NCBI RefSeq assembly: GCF_001298265.1
Contig: NZ_LGSZ01000032.1
Span: 124,001 to 188,000 of the forward strand
Direction: 5' to 3'
DNA length: 64,000 nt
DNA from: Allobosea vaviloviae
GTDB taxonomy: Bacteria > Pseudomonadota > Alphaproteobacteria > Rhizobiales > Beijerinckiaceae
Translations under genes and position numbers: made by a program
Notes under the pieces: generated by a model
What the model was told of the DNA's origin: nothing
What the model saw: the letters and a program-made list of their open reading frames with translations, nothing else
Database searches by the model: none
Shown here: positions 43,958 through 52,945 of the stretch, piece by piece
Position numbering within the stretch: position 1 is the stretch's first letter
Layout: every line of letters starts with the position of its first letter

Positions 43958-44827
43958 ATGGCGCTCGATCGCGCGATCGTCGAACTCTACGACGAATACA
44001 CGCATAAACCGCTCGACCGCCGCGTCTTCTTCAACCGCCTGCTGACGCTGGCCGGCTCGGCGGCGGCGGCCGAGGCGGCACTGGCTCTGCTCGAGCCGAA
44101 TTACGCCCAGGCCCAGCAGGTCGCGGCCGACGACGCCCGGATCACGGCGCAGCGGCTCGACGTGACCGCGGACGGGGTCGCCCTCAAGGGCTATCTCGTC
44201 GCGCCCAGGACGGCGGGCCGCCGCGGCGGCGTTCTCGTCATCCATGAGAATCGCGGGCTCAACCCGCATATCGAGGACGTCACACGCCGGATGGCACTGG
44301 CGGGCTTCACCGCGCTCGGGCTGGACTTCCTGACGCCGCTCGGCGGCACCCCGGCCGATCCCGACGAAGCGCGCAACCTGTTCCCGCGCCTGCCGGCGGA
44401 GGATGTGATCCGGCAGGGCCGCGCCGCGCTGAAGCTGCTGGCCTCGCGTCCGGACGGTACGGGCAAGACCGGCGCGATCGGCTTCTGCTGGGGCGGGGGC
44501 GTGGTCAACGACCTCGCGGTCGCGGTGCCCGACCTCGCAGCCGGCGTCGTGTTCTATGGCCGCTCGCCCCAACTCGCCAGCGTGCCGCAGATCAAGGCGC
44601 GGCTGCTGATCCAGCATGCGGCGCGCGACACGCGTCTGGTGCAGGCGCTGCCGGACTACGAGGCGGCGCTGAAGGCGGCGGGCATTCGCTATGAGGCCAT
44701 CGTCTATCCAGACGTCGACCACGCCTTCCTGAACGACACCAGCGCCGAGCGCTACAATGCCGCCACCGCCAGGCAGGCCTGGGAGCGCTCGGTGGCCTTC
44801 CTCGCAGCCGAGACGGGAGCCGTGTGA
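43958..44827 (+). CDS. Dienelactone hydrolase family protein
   Basis: 289 aa. The nucleophile is cysteine in IGFCWGGG, the Asp/His part is HAARDTRL and YPDVDHAFLNDT, as in dienelactone hydrolases. An N-terminal hydrophobic segment with RRVFFNRLLTLAGSAAAAEAAL resembles a twin-arginine-like leader, as in many YghX-type proteins. ATG 43958 has GGAGG 5 bases upstream. The substrate is unknown. Confidence 0.87.
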   Translation: MALDRAIVELYDEYTHKPLDRRVFFNRLLTLAGSAAAAEAALALLEPNYAQAQQVAADDARITAQRLDVTADGVALKGYLVAPRTAGRRGGVLVIHENRGLNPHIEDVTRRMALAGFTALGLDFLTPLGGTPADPDEARNLFPRLPAEDVIRQGRAALKLLASRPDGTGKTGAIGFCWGGGVVNDLAVAVPDLAAGVVFYGRSPQLASVPQIKARLLIQHAARDTRLVQALPDYEAALKAAGIRYEAIVYPDVDHAFLNDTSAERYNAATARQAWERSVAFLAAETGAV

Positions 44828-44971
44828 ACGGCGCGAGCGTAGCGACACCCGGATCGCGGCGCTCTGCGTCCCCGCCCCCCGCCCCGCCTTGCGGGCGACA
44901 TCCTGCGGAGCGGCCAGAGCCGCCAAGGCCGCGTTCACGAAGCTTTAGCCCTGATCGCGCACCCTTCGACG

Positions 44972-46030
44972 ATGACCGCATCGAACCGTCTCTCAGGGCT
45001 CCGCCTTGCCTTCGCGCTCCTGCTCGGGGCGCTGACGCTGTCGGGCTGCGTCACGGGCGAGGGCGACGACCGTCATCTCCAGCCGCTGCCGGCCAAGCTG
45101 GTCTCGGAGATGGCCGCCAGGGGCATGAGCCAGGGCGACCCGATCCTCGTTCGCATTTTCAAGAAGGAGAGCGAACTCGAGGTCTGGAAGCGCGACCGCA
45201 GCGGCCGCTATGCGCTGCTGAAGACCTATCCGATGTGCCGCTGGTCGGGCCAGCTCGGACCCAAGAAGGCTGAAGGCGACCGTCAGGCGCCCGAGGGTTT
45301 CTACACGGTCACGGCCGACCTGATGAATCCGCGCTCGCAATTCTATCTGTCCTTCAATCTCGGCTATCCCAACCCGCTGGAGCGTTCGCAGGGCTATTCC
45401 GGCTCGGCCCTCATGGTCCACGGCGCCTGCACCTCGTCGGGCTGCTTCGCGATGAGCGATGACGGCGTCACGGAGATCTATGGCCTGGCGCGCGAGGCCT
45501 TCGCCGGAGGGCAGCGCAGCTTCCAGGTCCAGGCCCTGCCATTCCGGATGACGCCCGAGAACATGGCGCGTCACCGCGACAACGCGAACTTCGCCTTTTG
45601 GCAGAACCTGAAAGAGGGCTCGGACCACTTCGACGCGACCAGGCAGCCGCCGAGGCTCGCCGCATGCGGCCGTCGCTACGTCTTCAATGCCAGGGACGGT
45701 TCCGGCGCGATGACGCCAGGCGAAGCCTGTCCTCCCTATGAGATCGATCCGGCCATCCAGCCCCTCGTCTCCCAGAAGCAGGACCGCGATCAGGCCCGGT
45801 TCGCCGAACTCGTCGGCGCGGGCACGCCGGCGATGAGCTACGCCCTGGCGGATGGCGGCATGCACAAGAGCTTCCGCACAATGCTGAAGACGCTGGGGCC
45901 CGAGCGGATGCAGCCTGCCGTGGCCGGGAAAGTCGCGATCAGCCGGCCCGAGGCCGCGCTGGCCGACCCGTTCGACGGAGACGAAACGCTCGGGCGGGCC
46001 GATACGACCGGCTCGCTGCCGGCTCAGTGA
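44972..46030 (+). CDS. L,D-transpeptidase (YafK-like), lipoprotein
   Basis: 352 aa. A lipobox (LTLSGCV) follows the leader. The YkuD domain runs from about residue 58 to 195: VRIFKKESELEVWKR, APEGFYTV, and the active site MVHGACTSSGCFAM (H-x14-17-[ST]-x-GC type). It forms or trims peptidoglycan cross-links or attaches proteins to the wall in the periplasm. It is the last clearly chromosomal-core gene before the accessory region. Confidence 0.9.
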   Translation: MTASNRLSGLRLAFALLLGALTLSGCVTGEGDDRHLQPLPAKLVSEMAARGMSQGDPILVRIFKKESELEVWKRDRSGRYALLKTYPMCRWSGQLGPKKAEGDRQAPEGFYTVTADLMNPRSQFYLSFNLGYPNPLERSQGYSGSALMVHGACTSSGCFAMSDDGVTEIYGLAREAFAGGQRSFQVQALPFRMTPENMARHRDNANFAFWQNLKEGSDHFDATRQPPRLAACGRRYVFNARDGSGAMTPGEACPPYEIDPAIQPLVSQKQDRDQARFAELVGAGTPAMSYALADGGMHKSFRTMLKTLGPERMQPAVAGKVAISRPEAALADPFDGDETLGRADTTGSLPAQ

Positions 46031-46103
46031 CGAATTCATCGCGCAAGGCGCGGGATGCGCACCGTCATGTCGCACGGCCTGCCCGGTCGGGCATGGCTCG
46101 CCT

Positions 46104-46134
46104 TGTGATTCACCGGTCTTGGCGGTGAATCACA
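46104..46134. repeat. Perfect 12-bp inverted repeat at the accessory boundary
   Basis: TGTGATTCACCG (46104-46115) and CGGTGAATCACA (46123-46134) are separated by 7 bases, with no T-run after either arm. TGATTCACC recurs at about 47484 just before ietA. It may be an element end or recombination site, or a terminator. The rest of 46031-46558 holds no gene I can support. Confidence 0.5.
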
Positions 46135-46558
46135 GCGACGCAAAGTTCCGATGAGGTGTGACCGGGCCGCATAAACGGCGACGCATAGGAGGTGATTCTT
46201 GGAAGTCACGAATGCCGCGACTTTCAATTGTATGAAATCAATGGGTTACAGACACGATAATCAGATATGGTCCGACTTTCAGTCAAAGAAGGTACGACTT
46301 CCGGCCTCTAAAGTCAGGGATAGTCCGACCCGAAATTCGAAGCATTGCGGGGGTAAAGGCATAGCCGGTGGCCCCTCAGCCCGCGGCCTATCCGATCCGC
46401 CCTCGATCCACCTAGGTGACGGCATGATCTGGCCCTGCCAGCCGTCGGGTAAGTCTGCTTGCCGGAGGTTCGGTGGCGCTCTCGCTGTGGAACCGATCGT
46501 GAAAAGCTCTCGGCTCGCCGAGACAGTGAGGGGTTTCGGCCTCGCCCCCCGCATTTCA

Positions 46559-46818
46559 CCCAAGGGAGCCGCATTTGCGCGCCTGCGCGTCAAGGGCGTC
46601 TCCGACCCAGCCGCGACGCGCAACGAAGGACGAAGAGACGTTCGACGCGTCGAGGCCTTGGGTCGTGCAGTTCGTCATCCGGCTCAGCACGGCCATCGGA
46701 GTCGAGCGAGACCAACATTGCCGTGACCGAAGTTTCGTCAAGCAGGAGATCCCCGGTCCTCGCCGAGCGCCAGATCGGCGCGGCGGGCCGCGGGGTCATA
46801 GACCAAGGCCTTTTCGAG
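46559..46818 (-). pseudogene. Remnant of Mu-like phage GP46 gene
   Basis: Three frames in order on the minus strand give pieces of the GP46 family: VYDPAARRADLALGED, then GDLLLDETSVTAMLVSLDSD with RAEPDDELHDP, then RRGWVGDALDAQARKCGSLG (family motif RRGWWGD). At least two frameshifts have broken it. It directly follows the gp45 remnant, as in Mu-type phages. Confidence 0.6.
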
Positions 46819-46883
46819 GAAAGGAGGACATGGCGCCGAAAGTGACGCGCGCGCAAACCCCGGCACGCCCCGAAGTTGGGGCG

Positions 46884-47134
46884 TCAGTTATCTCGGCGAG
46901 GATCCGGAAGCATGACCTTGTTCGTGATCCTGATCTCGATCGAGCCGTCCGCCTTGATATGGATGCGGTTGCCCTTGGTGTGTATTGCGCGCGCTCGCCC
47001 TCGGCGACCTTGCCGAGGCGCGCGCTAGGCGCCGCGACGGGAAGCCCAGTCAGGTCGCCTTGATCGCCGCCGATCGCCAGCACGATCTAGCCAAGCTTGA
47101 AGCCATGCTCGCGAAGGCGAGCGAGGCCCAGGCC
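46884..47134 (-). pseudogene. Remnant of Mu-like phage GP45 / baseplate assembly protein V
   Basis: The piece GLGLARLREHGFKLG is followed, in another frame, by VLAIGGDQGDLTGLPVAAP and LGKVAEGERAQY. A further frame has HTKGNRIHIKADGSIEIRI and ends with TGA. This order matches the phage gp45/baseplate V pattern (GF..., GGD, EGE, G..IHIKADG). The frames are not continuous, so the gene is dead. A hairpin (ACGCCCC / GGGGCGT) overlaps its end. Confidence 0.6.
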
Positions 47135-47538
47135 GAAGCAAATTGGCTCTTTTTTCCGGCCAGCCGGGAACCTCGCCTTGTCAGGATGCTTCTCCCCCAA
47201 AACGTCGGCGAAACATGGGGTGCCCGGGCCAGAGGTTTCCGGGTGGCCGGGCGGGCACTCTCCACGGAAAACTCGTCTGAACATGCGGTTTCGTTTGGGG
47301 CGGCTACCGAAAGACCGTATGAGTTGGTCAACGGGCGGATAGGTAAGGCGATCCCGACTGATACCCCAAACTCCGTTTCTGAGGACGTAAGGGGTCGTTA
47401 GGACGCTGAGGGTATGAACGAATTGTCAGGAGTGGTTCAATTTTCCGGTAACCAGCCCTGTTCGCCGGGCGCGATTGTCATATGATTCACCAGCAACACT
47501 ACGCTGCGGCGAGTCGCTGGCGCAAAGGCTGAGATGAG
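47135..47538. other. Intergenic sequence before the IetAS operon
   Basis: About 400 bases with no gene I can support; all frames here are short and lack recognisable motifs. It must hold the ietA promoter; TTGTCA at about 47424 is a possible -35 box, but no convincing -10 pairs with it. Base composition is less GC-rich than the core genes to the left. Confidence 0.4.
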
Positions 47539-48618
47539 ATGGCGAGATCCGGTACAGCACGAAGGGACGACATAGCCCGTTTGCCCGGCGGCGGCGCCTC
47601 CGGCACCTTGCAGGCGCTAGTCGCGGAGGCCCACGCGCAGCAAGGCGACATCGCGCGACGGATTACCGATGCGATGGATTCCAATCGCCGCCGACCCGCA
47701 GTGCAGTCGAAGCCCCGTTCCTATGCGGTGCCGAACGACCTGAGCGAAATGCTCGCCGAGCGTCATCCCCTTCGCACGTTGTCCGATCTCGTGCTGCCTC
47801 AGGCGACGAAGGCTGAGATTGAGGAGTTCATTCACGAGTACTCGGAGATAGAACTCCTGCGGGCCCATGGTCTGGAGCCGCGCCACAAGATCATGCTGGT
47901 CGGCCCGCCAGGGACCGGGAAGACGAGCCTTGCCGAGGTTTTCGCGCGTGAATTGCGCCTTCCGTTTTTCTCGGTGCGCTATGACGGGCTGATCACGAGC
48001 TACCTCGGCGAAACCGCCTCCAAGCTGCGAAAGCTCACAGACTTCGTCGCAACCCAGCCCTGCGTCGTGTTCTTCGACGAGTTCGACACTCTCGGCAAGG
48101 AGCGTGGTGACAAGCAGGAAACCGGCGAGATCAAACGCGTCGTCAGCTCGCTGCTGCTGCAGCTCGATGCGCTGCCGACGAATTGCGTTGTCGTGTGTGC
48201 TACCAATCACCCCGAGCTTCTCGACCGCGCGGTGTGGCGTCGGTTCGAGCTCCGTATCGAAATGCCCCTGCCGGGCTCCGAGGAGATTGCGCAGTGGTTC
48301 GAGCGTTTGCGCAAGGATTACGGCAGCGATATTTCGAATCTTGAGCAGAACTTCATCAGTGCGTTGAGCGGGCGCAGTTTTTCGGATATCGAATCATTCA
48401 CGTTAGACGTGAGAAGGAAGGTTGTCCTGGCTCGGGGGAAGCTCACCGCTAATCAGGCCCTCCTGAACGGTTTCGCCAAACTCAAGCCTCAGCAGCCCGC
48501 GCTGGGGGAGGTCTATCATAGCCAAACGGCCTATCGTGCGGATCCGCCGAAGCGAGACCGTGCAAAGTCGAATAAAGGGAAGGCGAAAGTTCATCCCTCC
48601 GAGGCCACGCTCATTTGA
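47539..48618 (+). CDS. ietA: AAA+ ATPase, IetA-like (defence / antitoxin partner)
   Basis: 359 aa. AAA+ domain with Walker A GPPGTGKTS (residues 122-130), Walker B VVFFDEFD (176-183), sensor 1 ATNH (221-224) and arginine fingers WRRFE (233-237), FtsH/katanin-like. The N-terminal 100 residues carry a helical targeting segment. AAA+ ATPase plus subtilisin-like protease is the IetAS pair, first described as a plasmid stability / toxin-antitoxin locus in Agrobacterium and later as an anti-phage system. Here it is followed and overlapped by the protease gene, which strongly supports the call. Confidence 0.85.
   Translation: MARSGTARRDDIARLPGGGASGTLQALVAEAHAQQGDIARRITDAMDSNRRRPAVQSKPRSYAVPNDLSEMLAERHPLRTLSDLVLPQATKAEIEEFIHEYSEIELLRAHGLEPRHKIMLVGPPGTGKTSLAEVFARELRLPFFSVRYDGLITSYLGETASKLRKLTDFVATQPCVVFFDEFDTLGKERGDKQETGEIKRVVSSLLLQLDALPTNCVVVCATNHPELLDRAVWRRFELRIEMPLPGSEEIAQWFERLRKDYGSDISNLEQNFISALSGRSFSDIESFTLDVRRKVVLARGKLTANQALLNGFAKLKPQQPALGEVYHSQTAYRADPPKRDRAKSNKGKAKVHPSEATLI
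48504..48520 (+). promoter_or_regulatory. Strong ribosome site in front of an ATA codon (possible ietS start)
   Basis: GGGGGAGG (48504-48511) is a near-ideal Shine-Dalgarno. Six bases later comes ATA (48518-48520), in frame with ietS, followed by codons for AKRPIVRIRR. The first standard start, GTG 48536, has no good ribosome site. Confidence 0.5.
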
Positions 48619-51073
48619 CGAGCAGGCAAAAAATCTAACGCCCGGGATCGCGCTCCTCAGACAGTCCGTCGAAGCCGACGTTACACGCGACCCGGCCTTT
48701 GCTTCTCCCGAACGAGCCCTGGTCTTCGAAACGATCGGGCCGGTTGAGAAATTCATTGCCGCAGCGGCGGCGCTGGGCTTCGAGTGGCTTACCGAAGACT
48801 ATGTCGGCGCCGAGCCGGATCCCGTGTCGGGCGGCCCTTCGCTCGATGCCGCCCCCACCAATGACATGTCTAGGCTTTATCTGACGATGCCCACGGAAGC
48901 GGGCATGCGGAAATTGCTGGCGATGTGGGGGCGCTATGAGCGAGACCTCAAGCCGGCGGAAGGCGAGGAAGTCTGGTGGAAGGTCTTCGGTTACTTGAAG
49001 ACAATTCGGGTCTGGAACGCGACCGACCGCATCGAGCCGGCGACTCAGCGCTTCATCCAGCGAAGATTGGCTCAAAACCCGCAGGGGCCAGTACGGCTGG
49101 AGATCGACCTCTGGTTCCGACATGACGAGGCACTGCGAAAATCCGCCCGCGCGAGCCTGGAAAGCATCCTGGCGGCCGTCGGTGGCAGGATCCTCGATTT
49201 CGTTACCATTGAAGAGATCCGCTACCAGGTTGCCCTGATCGAAGTTCCGGCGGACGGCGCGTCGCAAATTCAGGAGCGCGTCGGCTCGGTTTCCAATGCC
49301 GACGCTGTCATGGCCATTCGGCCTCAGTCCATGTTCACGGCAGAGCCGGGAGGACGGTTCCCTATCGATGGATCCCTACAGGAGATCGCTCCGCCTCAGA
49401 GGCTCCGTCCCGCCGTGGCTGCCATTCTAGATGGCTACCCGATGCAAAATCATAGCTTGCTCGCCGACAGGGTCGAGGTCGTCGAGGTCGATGTTAAAGG
49501 CACTGAGGTACCTGTCGCGCGCCGCTTCCATGGCACCGCAATAGCCTCACTGATCCTTCATGGCGATCTGCCCACGGGCGAGGAGACGCTCTCGCGTGGC
49601 CTGAAGGCGGTGCCCGTTCTGGCCGCCCCTCAGCATCTCAATGATGAGCGCACCCAGGAAGATCTGTTGCCGATAGGCATCATCCATCGCGCCGTGCTCG
49701 CCCTGAAGCAGGGCGTGAATGGGCAGGAGCCGGCAGGGCCCGATGTTCTCATTATCAACCACTCGCTCTGTGACGCCGAAACACCCTACATCCGTCGGCC
49801 AACCGCCTGGGCTCGCTTGCTCGACATGCTGTCTCACAAATTCGGCGTGCTCTTCGTCGTCAGTGCGGGAAACATCCAGACTGAATTTCTTTCCGGATTC
49901 ACCGACGACGCCGCGTTCAAAGCGGCAATTCCCGTCAGTCGCCAGATCGCGCTTCTGCGCGCCGTTGAGGCCAGCAAGGGCCATCGCAGCCTTCTCAGTC
50001 CTGCCGAAGCGATGAACGTGATTACCGTTGGCGCGGTCCACGCTGATGACGCCGAGGATAGCGAGCACGACCATATCGATCCCTTCTCGCTGGAGGTCAC
50101 GAATCTTGCCTCTGCGATCGGCCCTGGGATCAATCGCTCGCTTAAACCCGAGATCGTCGAGAGCGGCGGCCGGCAATTTGCTGGATCGGCCGACCGTCTT
50201 GGCGGTCACCGGGTCTGGCCGGAAGAAACCGGGCACGCCGGCCTTGAGGCCGCCTGTCCTGATCCGATCTCCGGGTCGATCTCCAAGACGATCCGCTCTA
50301 CAGGAACCAGCAATGCGGCCGCCCTGGTGACGCGATCTGGCGTGAAGATCATCGATGCCTTGGAAGATGTCCTTACAGCCGACGGATCGTCGCTCCGCAA
50401 CTTCAAACGTGCCCATCTCGCCACGAAGGCGCTGCTTGTCCATGGCGCGAAATGGGGCTCGGCCGGAACCCTGCTCGACGCTGCTTACCCACCTCCTGGA
50501 TCAAACAGCACGCGCCGCCGCCGCGGCACAATTACGAAATTCCTTGGCTATGGACGCCCCTTTATTGACCGCGTGATCTCTGGTGCGGCCAACCGCATCA
50601 CGCTGCTGGCAGACGACCAGATCCTGCCGGAACACCTTCACGAATATCGGGTCCCGATCCCGGTCAGCATGATCAAATCCCGCGAAGTGCGTAGGATCAC
50701 GATGACGCTCACTTGGTCGCCCCCGATCCACCCGACTTCGATCGCCTATCGCGGCGCGATGCTCGACATCGTCGACGCCCAAGGCCAACGGAAATTCTGG
50801 AAGGGTGTGAAGAATACGCTGCAGCCCCATCCCGACGATACGCGCCGGGGGACGACCTGTCATTTCGTGTTGGAAGGCTCGAACCGGACGCCCTTCAGCG
50901 ATCAGAATGGCCTGTTCATCGGCGTTCAGGCGCGCTCCCTGAACAAGGACTTCGAACCGGCACAAATCCCCTACGCGCTCGCCATCACCCTGGAGGTTGG
51001 GGCGAACGTTCAGGAAGATATTTACACCTCAGTCAGCCAGGCCATTCGCCCGCGGCCTCGTGTTACGCCTTGA
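48536..51073 (+). CDS. ietS: Subtilisin-like S8 protease, IetS-like
   Basis: 845 aa from GTG 48536 (851 if ATA 48518 is used). Catalytic positions: Asp299 in AAILDGYP, His332 in RFHGTAIASL, Asn446 in VVSAGN and Ser592 in GTSNAAALV (GTSNA replaces the common GTSMA). There is no signal peptide, so it acts in the cytosol. An N-terminal region of about 290 residues and a beta-rich C-terminal region flank the protease domain. It overlaps the end of ietA by 83 bases or more. It is the likely effector protease, held in check or directed by IetA. Confidence 0.87.
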   Translation: MRIRRSETVQSRIKGRRKFIPPRPRSFDEQAKNLTPGIALLRQSVEADVTRDPAFASPERALVFETIGPVEKFIAAAAALGFEWLTEDYVGAEPDPVSGGPSLDAAPTNDMSRLYLTMPTEAGMRKLLAMWGRYERDLKPAEGEEVWWKVFGYLKTIRVWNATDRIEPATQRFIQRRLAQNPQGPVRLEIDLWFRHDEALRKSARASLESILAAVGGRILDFVTIEEIRYQVALIEVPADGASQIQERVGSVSNADAVMAIRPQSMFTAEPGGRFPIDGSLQEIAPPQRLRPAVAAILDGYPMQNHSLLADRVEVVEVDVKGTEVPVARRFHGTAIASLILHGDLPTGEETLSRGLKAVPVLAAPQHLNDERTQEDLLPIGIIHRAVLALKQGVNGQEPAGPDVLIINHSLCDAETPYIRRPTAWARLLDMLSHKFGVLFVVSAGNIQTEFLSGFTDDAAFKAAIPVSRQIALLRAVEASKGHRSLLSPAEAMNVITVGAVHADDAEDSEHDHIDPFSLEVTNLASAIGPGINRSLKPEIVESGGRQFAGSADRLGGHRVWPEETGHAGLEAACPDPISGSISKTIRSTGTSNAAALVTRSGVKIIDALEDVLTADGSSLRNFKRAHLATKALLVHGAKWGSAGTLLDAAYPPPGSNSTRRRRGTITKFLGYGRPFIDRVISGAANRITLLADDQILPEHLHEYRVPIPVSMIKSREVRRITMTLTWSPPIHPTSIAYRGAMLDIVDAQGQRKFWKGVKNTLQPHPDDTRRGTTCHFVLEGSNRTPFSDQNGLFIGVQARSLNKDFEPAQIPYALAITLEVGANVQEDIYTSVSQAIRPRPRVTP

Positions 51074-51084
51074 GAGGTCTGATC

Positions 51085-51990
51085 GTGGAATTCAGCAAAG
51101 CAAACAGTATCGGATCGAAGTCCGCCGGCGAAATCGCAGCCTATCTCGAAGCCATCGGCGACATGGATGCCGCCGCGCGTTTTCTCAAGCTCGGCGCCCA
51201 GAGCCAGGCCATCAGTGTCCGGTTCTTCACCAATGACCACTGGGCGTATAGCGGTGCTCAATTCGGCTTCATTCCAACCGGATCCCCCGGGAACTCGACA
51301 GAGATTGCCATCGATCCAGCCACCTCAGTGTCCGCTGACGAAACGCTGAAGGGGAAAGCCGTCAAGATCACGCTCGATCGGTTTTACGTCCACAACTACC
51401 CCGGAACGGGCCGCCATCAGATCGTGTGCGAGTTCGCCGGGAAAAACCAGGCGGGTCCCAAGTCGGAGGAATTGCGCTTCGCGCTGAAGACCACGGCGAC
51501 CGACCGATCCTCGGCGCCTTTGCTCAGCATGCCAATCTTTGTCGACGTCAATGTCGGCGATGACGGGCTGAGTTTCGAGGGGCGGACGATCAACGTTAAA
51601 AGTGAGGGGATGGAGACGCTCGTCGAGGCTCTGGATAGTTCGGCGTTCAAGAACGGGCTGGCGCTGCTGACGACCTCTCAGCCCGCTCTCACTCCGTTCG
51701 TGCAGCTCGCGAAAGGCGCGGTCAAGGCGATCGAAAAGCAGGGCAACAACAAGGAGGTCTTTTCCTTCAGCCTCGGCCTGGACTTCTCCAAAACCGTCAC
51801 CTCGGCGAAGCTTCGACTGGGCTCCTACGTCGTGGTCCAGACGAATGAGACGCAATGGGACTGGAACAATTTCGCCTACAACTCCCAGTCAGGAGCGGTT
51901 GTCGCCAAAGCCGACCCGACAATGCCTGTTGAGCTGAATTATCTCATTTTCGGCGTAACGGAATCCGGCTCAGTCAAATCCACCGGCTGA
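51085..51990 (+). CDS. Uncharacterised third gene of the IetAS operon
   Basis: 301 aa. The GTG start has GAGAGG 7 bases upstream, and this site overlaps the ietS stop, so it is translationally coupled to ietS. The N-terminal 45 residues are helical (GEIAAYLEAIGDMDAAARFLKL). The rest looks beta-rich: KITLDRFYVHNYPGTGRHQIVCEF, then PIFVDVNVGDDGLSFEGRTINV and LRLGSYVVVQTNE. The order of strands recalls a C2-like sandwich, but I cannot place it in a family. It could be a substrate, sensor or second regulator of the protease. No signal peptide or membrane segment. Confidence 0.75.
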   Translation: MEFSKANSIGSKSAGEIAAYLEAIGDMDAAARFLKLGAQSQAISVRFFTNDHWAYSGAQFGFIPTGSPGNSTEIAIDPATSVSADETLKGKAVKITLDRFYVHNYPGTGRHQIVCEFAGKNQAGPKSEELRFALKTTATDRSSAPLLSMPIFVDVNVGDDGLSFEGRTINVKSEGMETLVEALDSSAFKNGLALLTTSQPALTPFVQLAKGAVKAIEKQGNNKEVFSFSLGLDFSKTVTSAKLRLGSYVVVQTNETQWDWNNFAYNSQSGAVVAKADPTMPVELNYLIFGVTESGSVKSTG

Positions 51991-52100
51991 GGATCAATGC
52001 GCGTGCTTGGATGCGGCGCTACACGCCGAAATGGTTGCTGCAGCCTAGCGAGCCCTGGGAATGACCAAACTCCCCGATCACGAACGCATCTGGCGGACCG

Positions 52101-52736
52101 TTATCCGCGACGCGCTTTGAGCGTCGCGAGGAACTGTCGCTGCGTCGGTGACATGGCGGGCGTCAAACGCTCGATCTGCCAATCGGCCATCTCACTGAGC
52201 TGCGTCTTTTCGCGTCCACGCCGGATAGTTAGTTTGAAGTCGTGCACATCGATCGGAACCTGGAACTTCTCGAAGCGCCACAACAGGGTCGCCAATTGTT
52301 TGGGTGTGAAGGCACCTCGGTCCTGATGATAGTTGATAAACGACAAAATGCTGAACTCGGAGTCGGCCTGCGATAGCGCTACCAAGGCTATGATTACACG
52401 CTTGTTTCGCGCCTTTTCGATGAGGCTACGGCGATCTCGGCTGACTTTAGAGCGCGTGCCCGCTGCATCCAAATCCTCGCCATCACCTCCGGTCGCGCGG
52501 ATCCCAAATCGATTGATGCATTCCGAGCCGATTTGAAGACGGGCGTCAGTCAGGCCATTCCGGATTTCAAACTGGTAGCGGATGTCAGGATGGTCGCAGA
52601 GTTCGCAATCGGCGTCTGGGGCCTCGAGATCATGAAACCCACCCTCATAGCGCCACTCCCGCAACGCCGTTGCCAAATCGGATTTTTCGTGGCTCAACGG
52701 AAGGATATTTCGCGCTGCGCGCTGTGCCCAGCTCAT
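52101..52736 (-). CDS. Hypothetical protein with CxxC...GSEC motif
   Basis: 211 aa. Near residue 43 is DCELCDHPDIRYQFEIRN, followed by LQIGSECINRFGI; two Cys pairs of this kind suggest a small zinc-binding module. The rest is helical with basic patches (SRDRRSLIEKARNKRV, RRGREKTQL). It is convergent with the IetAS operon. Proteins with this CxxC/GSEC start occur in accessory DNA; the role is unknown. The 209 bases beyond its start, up to 52945, hold no supported gene. Confidence 0.6.
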   Translation of the reverse strand: MSWAQRAARNILPLSHEKSDLATALREWRYEGGFHDLEAPDADCELCDHPDIRYQFEIRNGLTDARLQIGSECINRFGIRATGGDGEDLDAAGTRSKVSRDRRSLIEKARNKRVIIALVALSQADSEFSILSFINYHQDRGAFTPKQLATLLWRFEKFQVPIDVHDFKLTIRRGREKTQLSEMADWQIERLTPAMSPTQRQFLATLKARRG

Positions 52737-52945
52737 CGGCTATCTCCGGCGCTTCGACTTGCCAGGCCAGCGCATCTGCGAGCTTGGCGGTTCTTCCATG
52801 CATAGCGGCATCTGCGGCCAGCCGTCGCCGATCCCGTAGAGGTAGTTGCCGTTTGCAGGTTACGCTCACGACGCCGCAGTCGCCTCGTCCGTCCCGTAGG
52901 CGACTTTGGCTCAAACCTGGCCGGATTTTTCGCTGGTGGGCGCGG

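Noticed and set aside
46575..47063. Plus-strand frames in 46.5-47.4 kb as genes
   Set aside because: They are Arg-rich and antisense to the phage-gene remnants; no motif or ribosome site supports them.
50713..51084. Longer start for the third IetAS-operon gene
   Set aside because: The added part overlaps ietS for 360 bases in a shifted frame and is Arg/Pro-rich; GTG 51085 has its own ribosome site.
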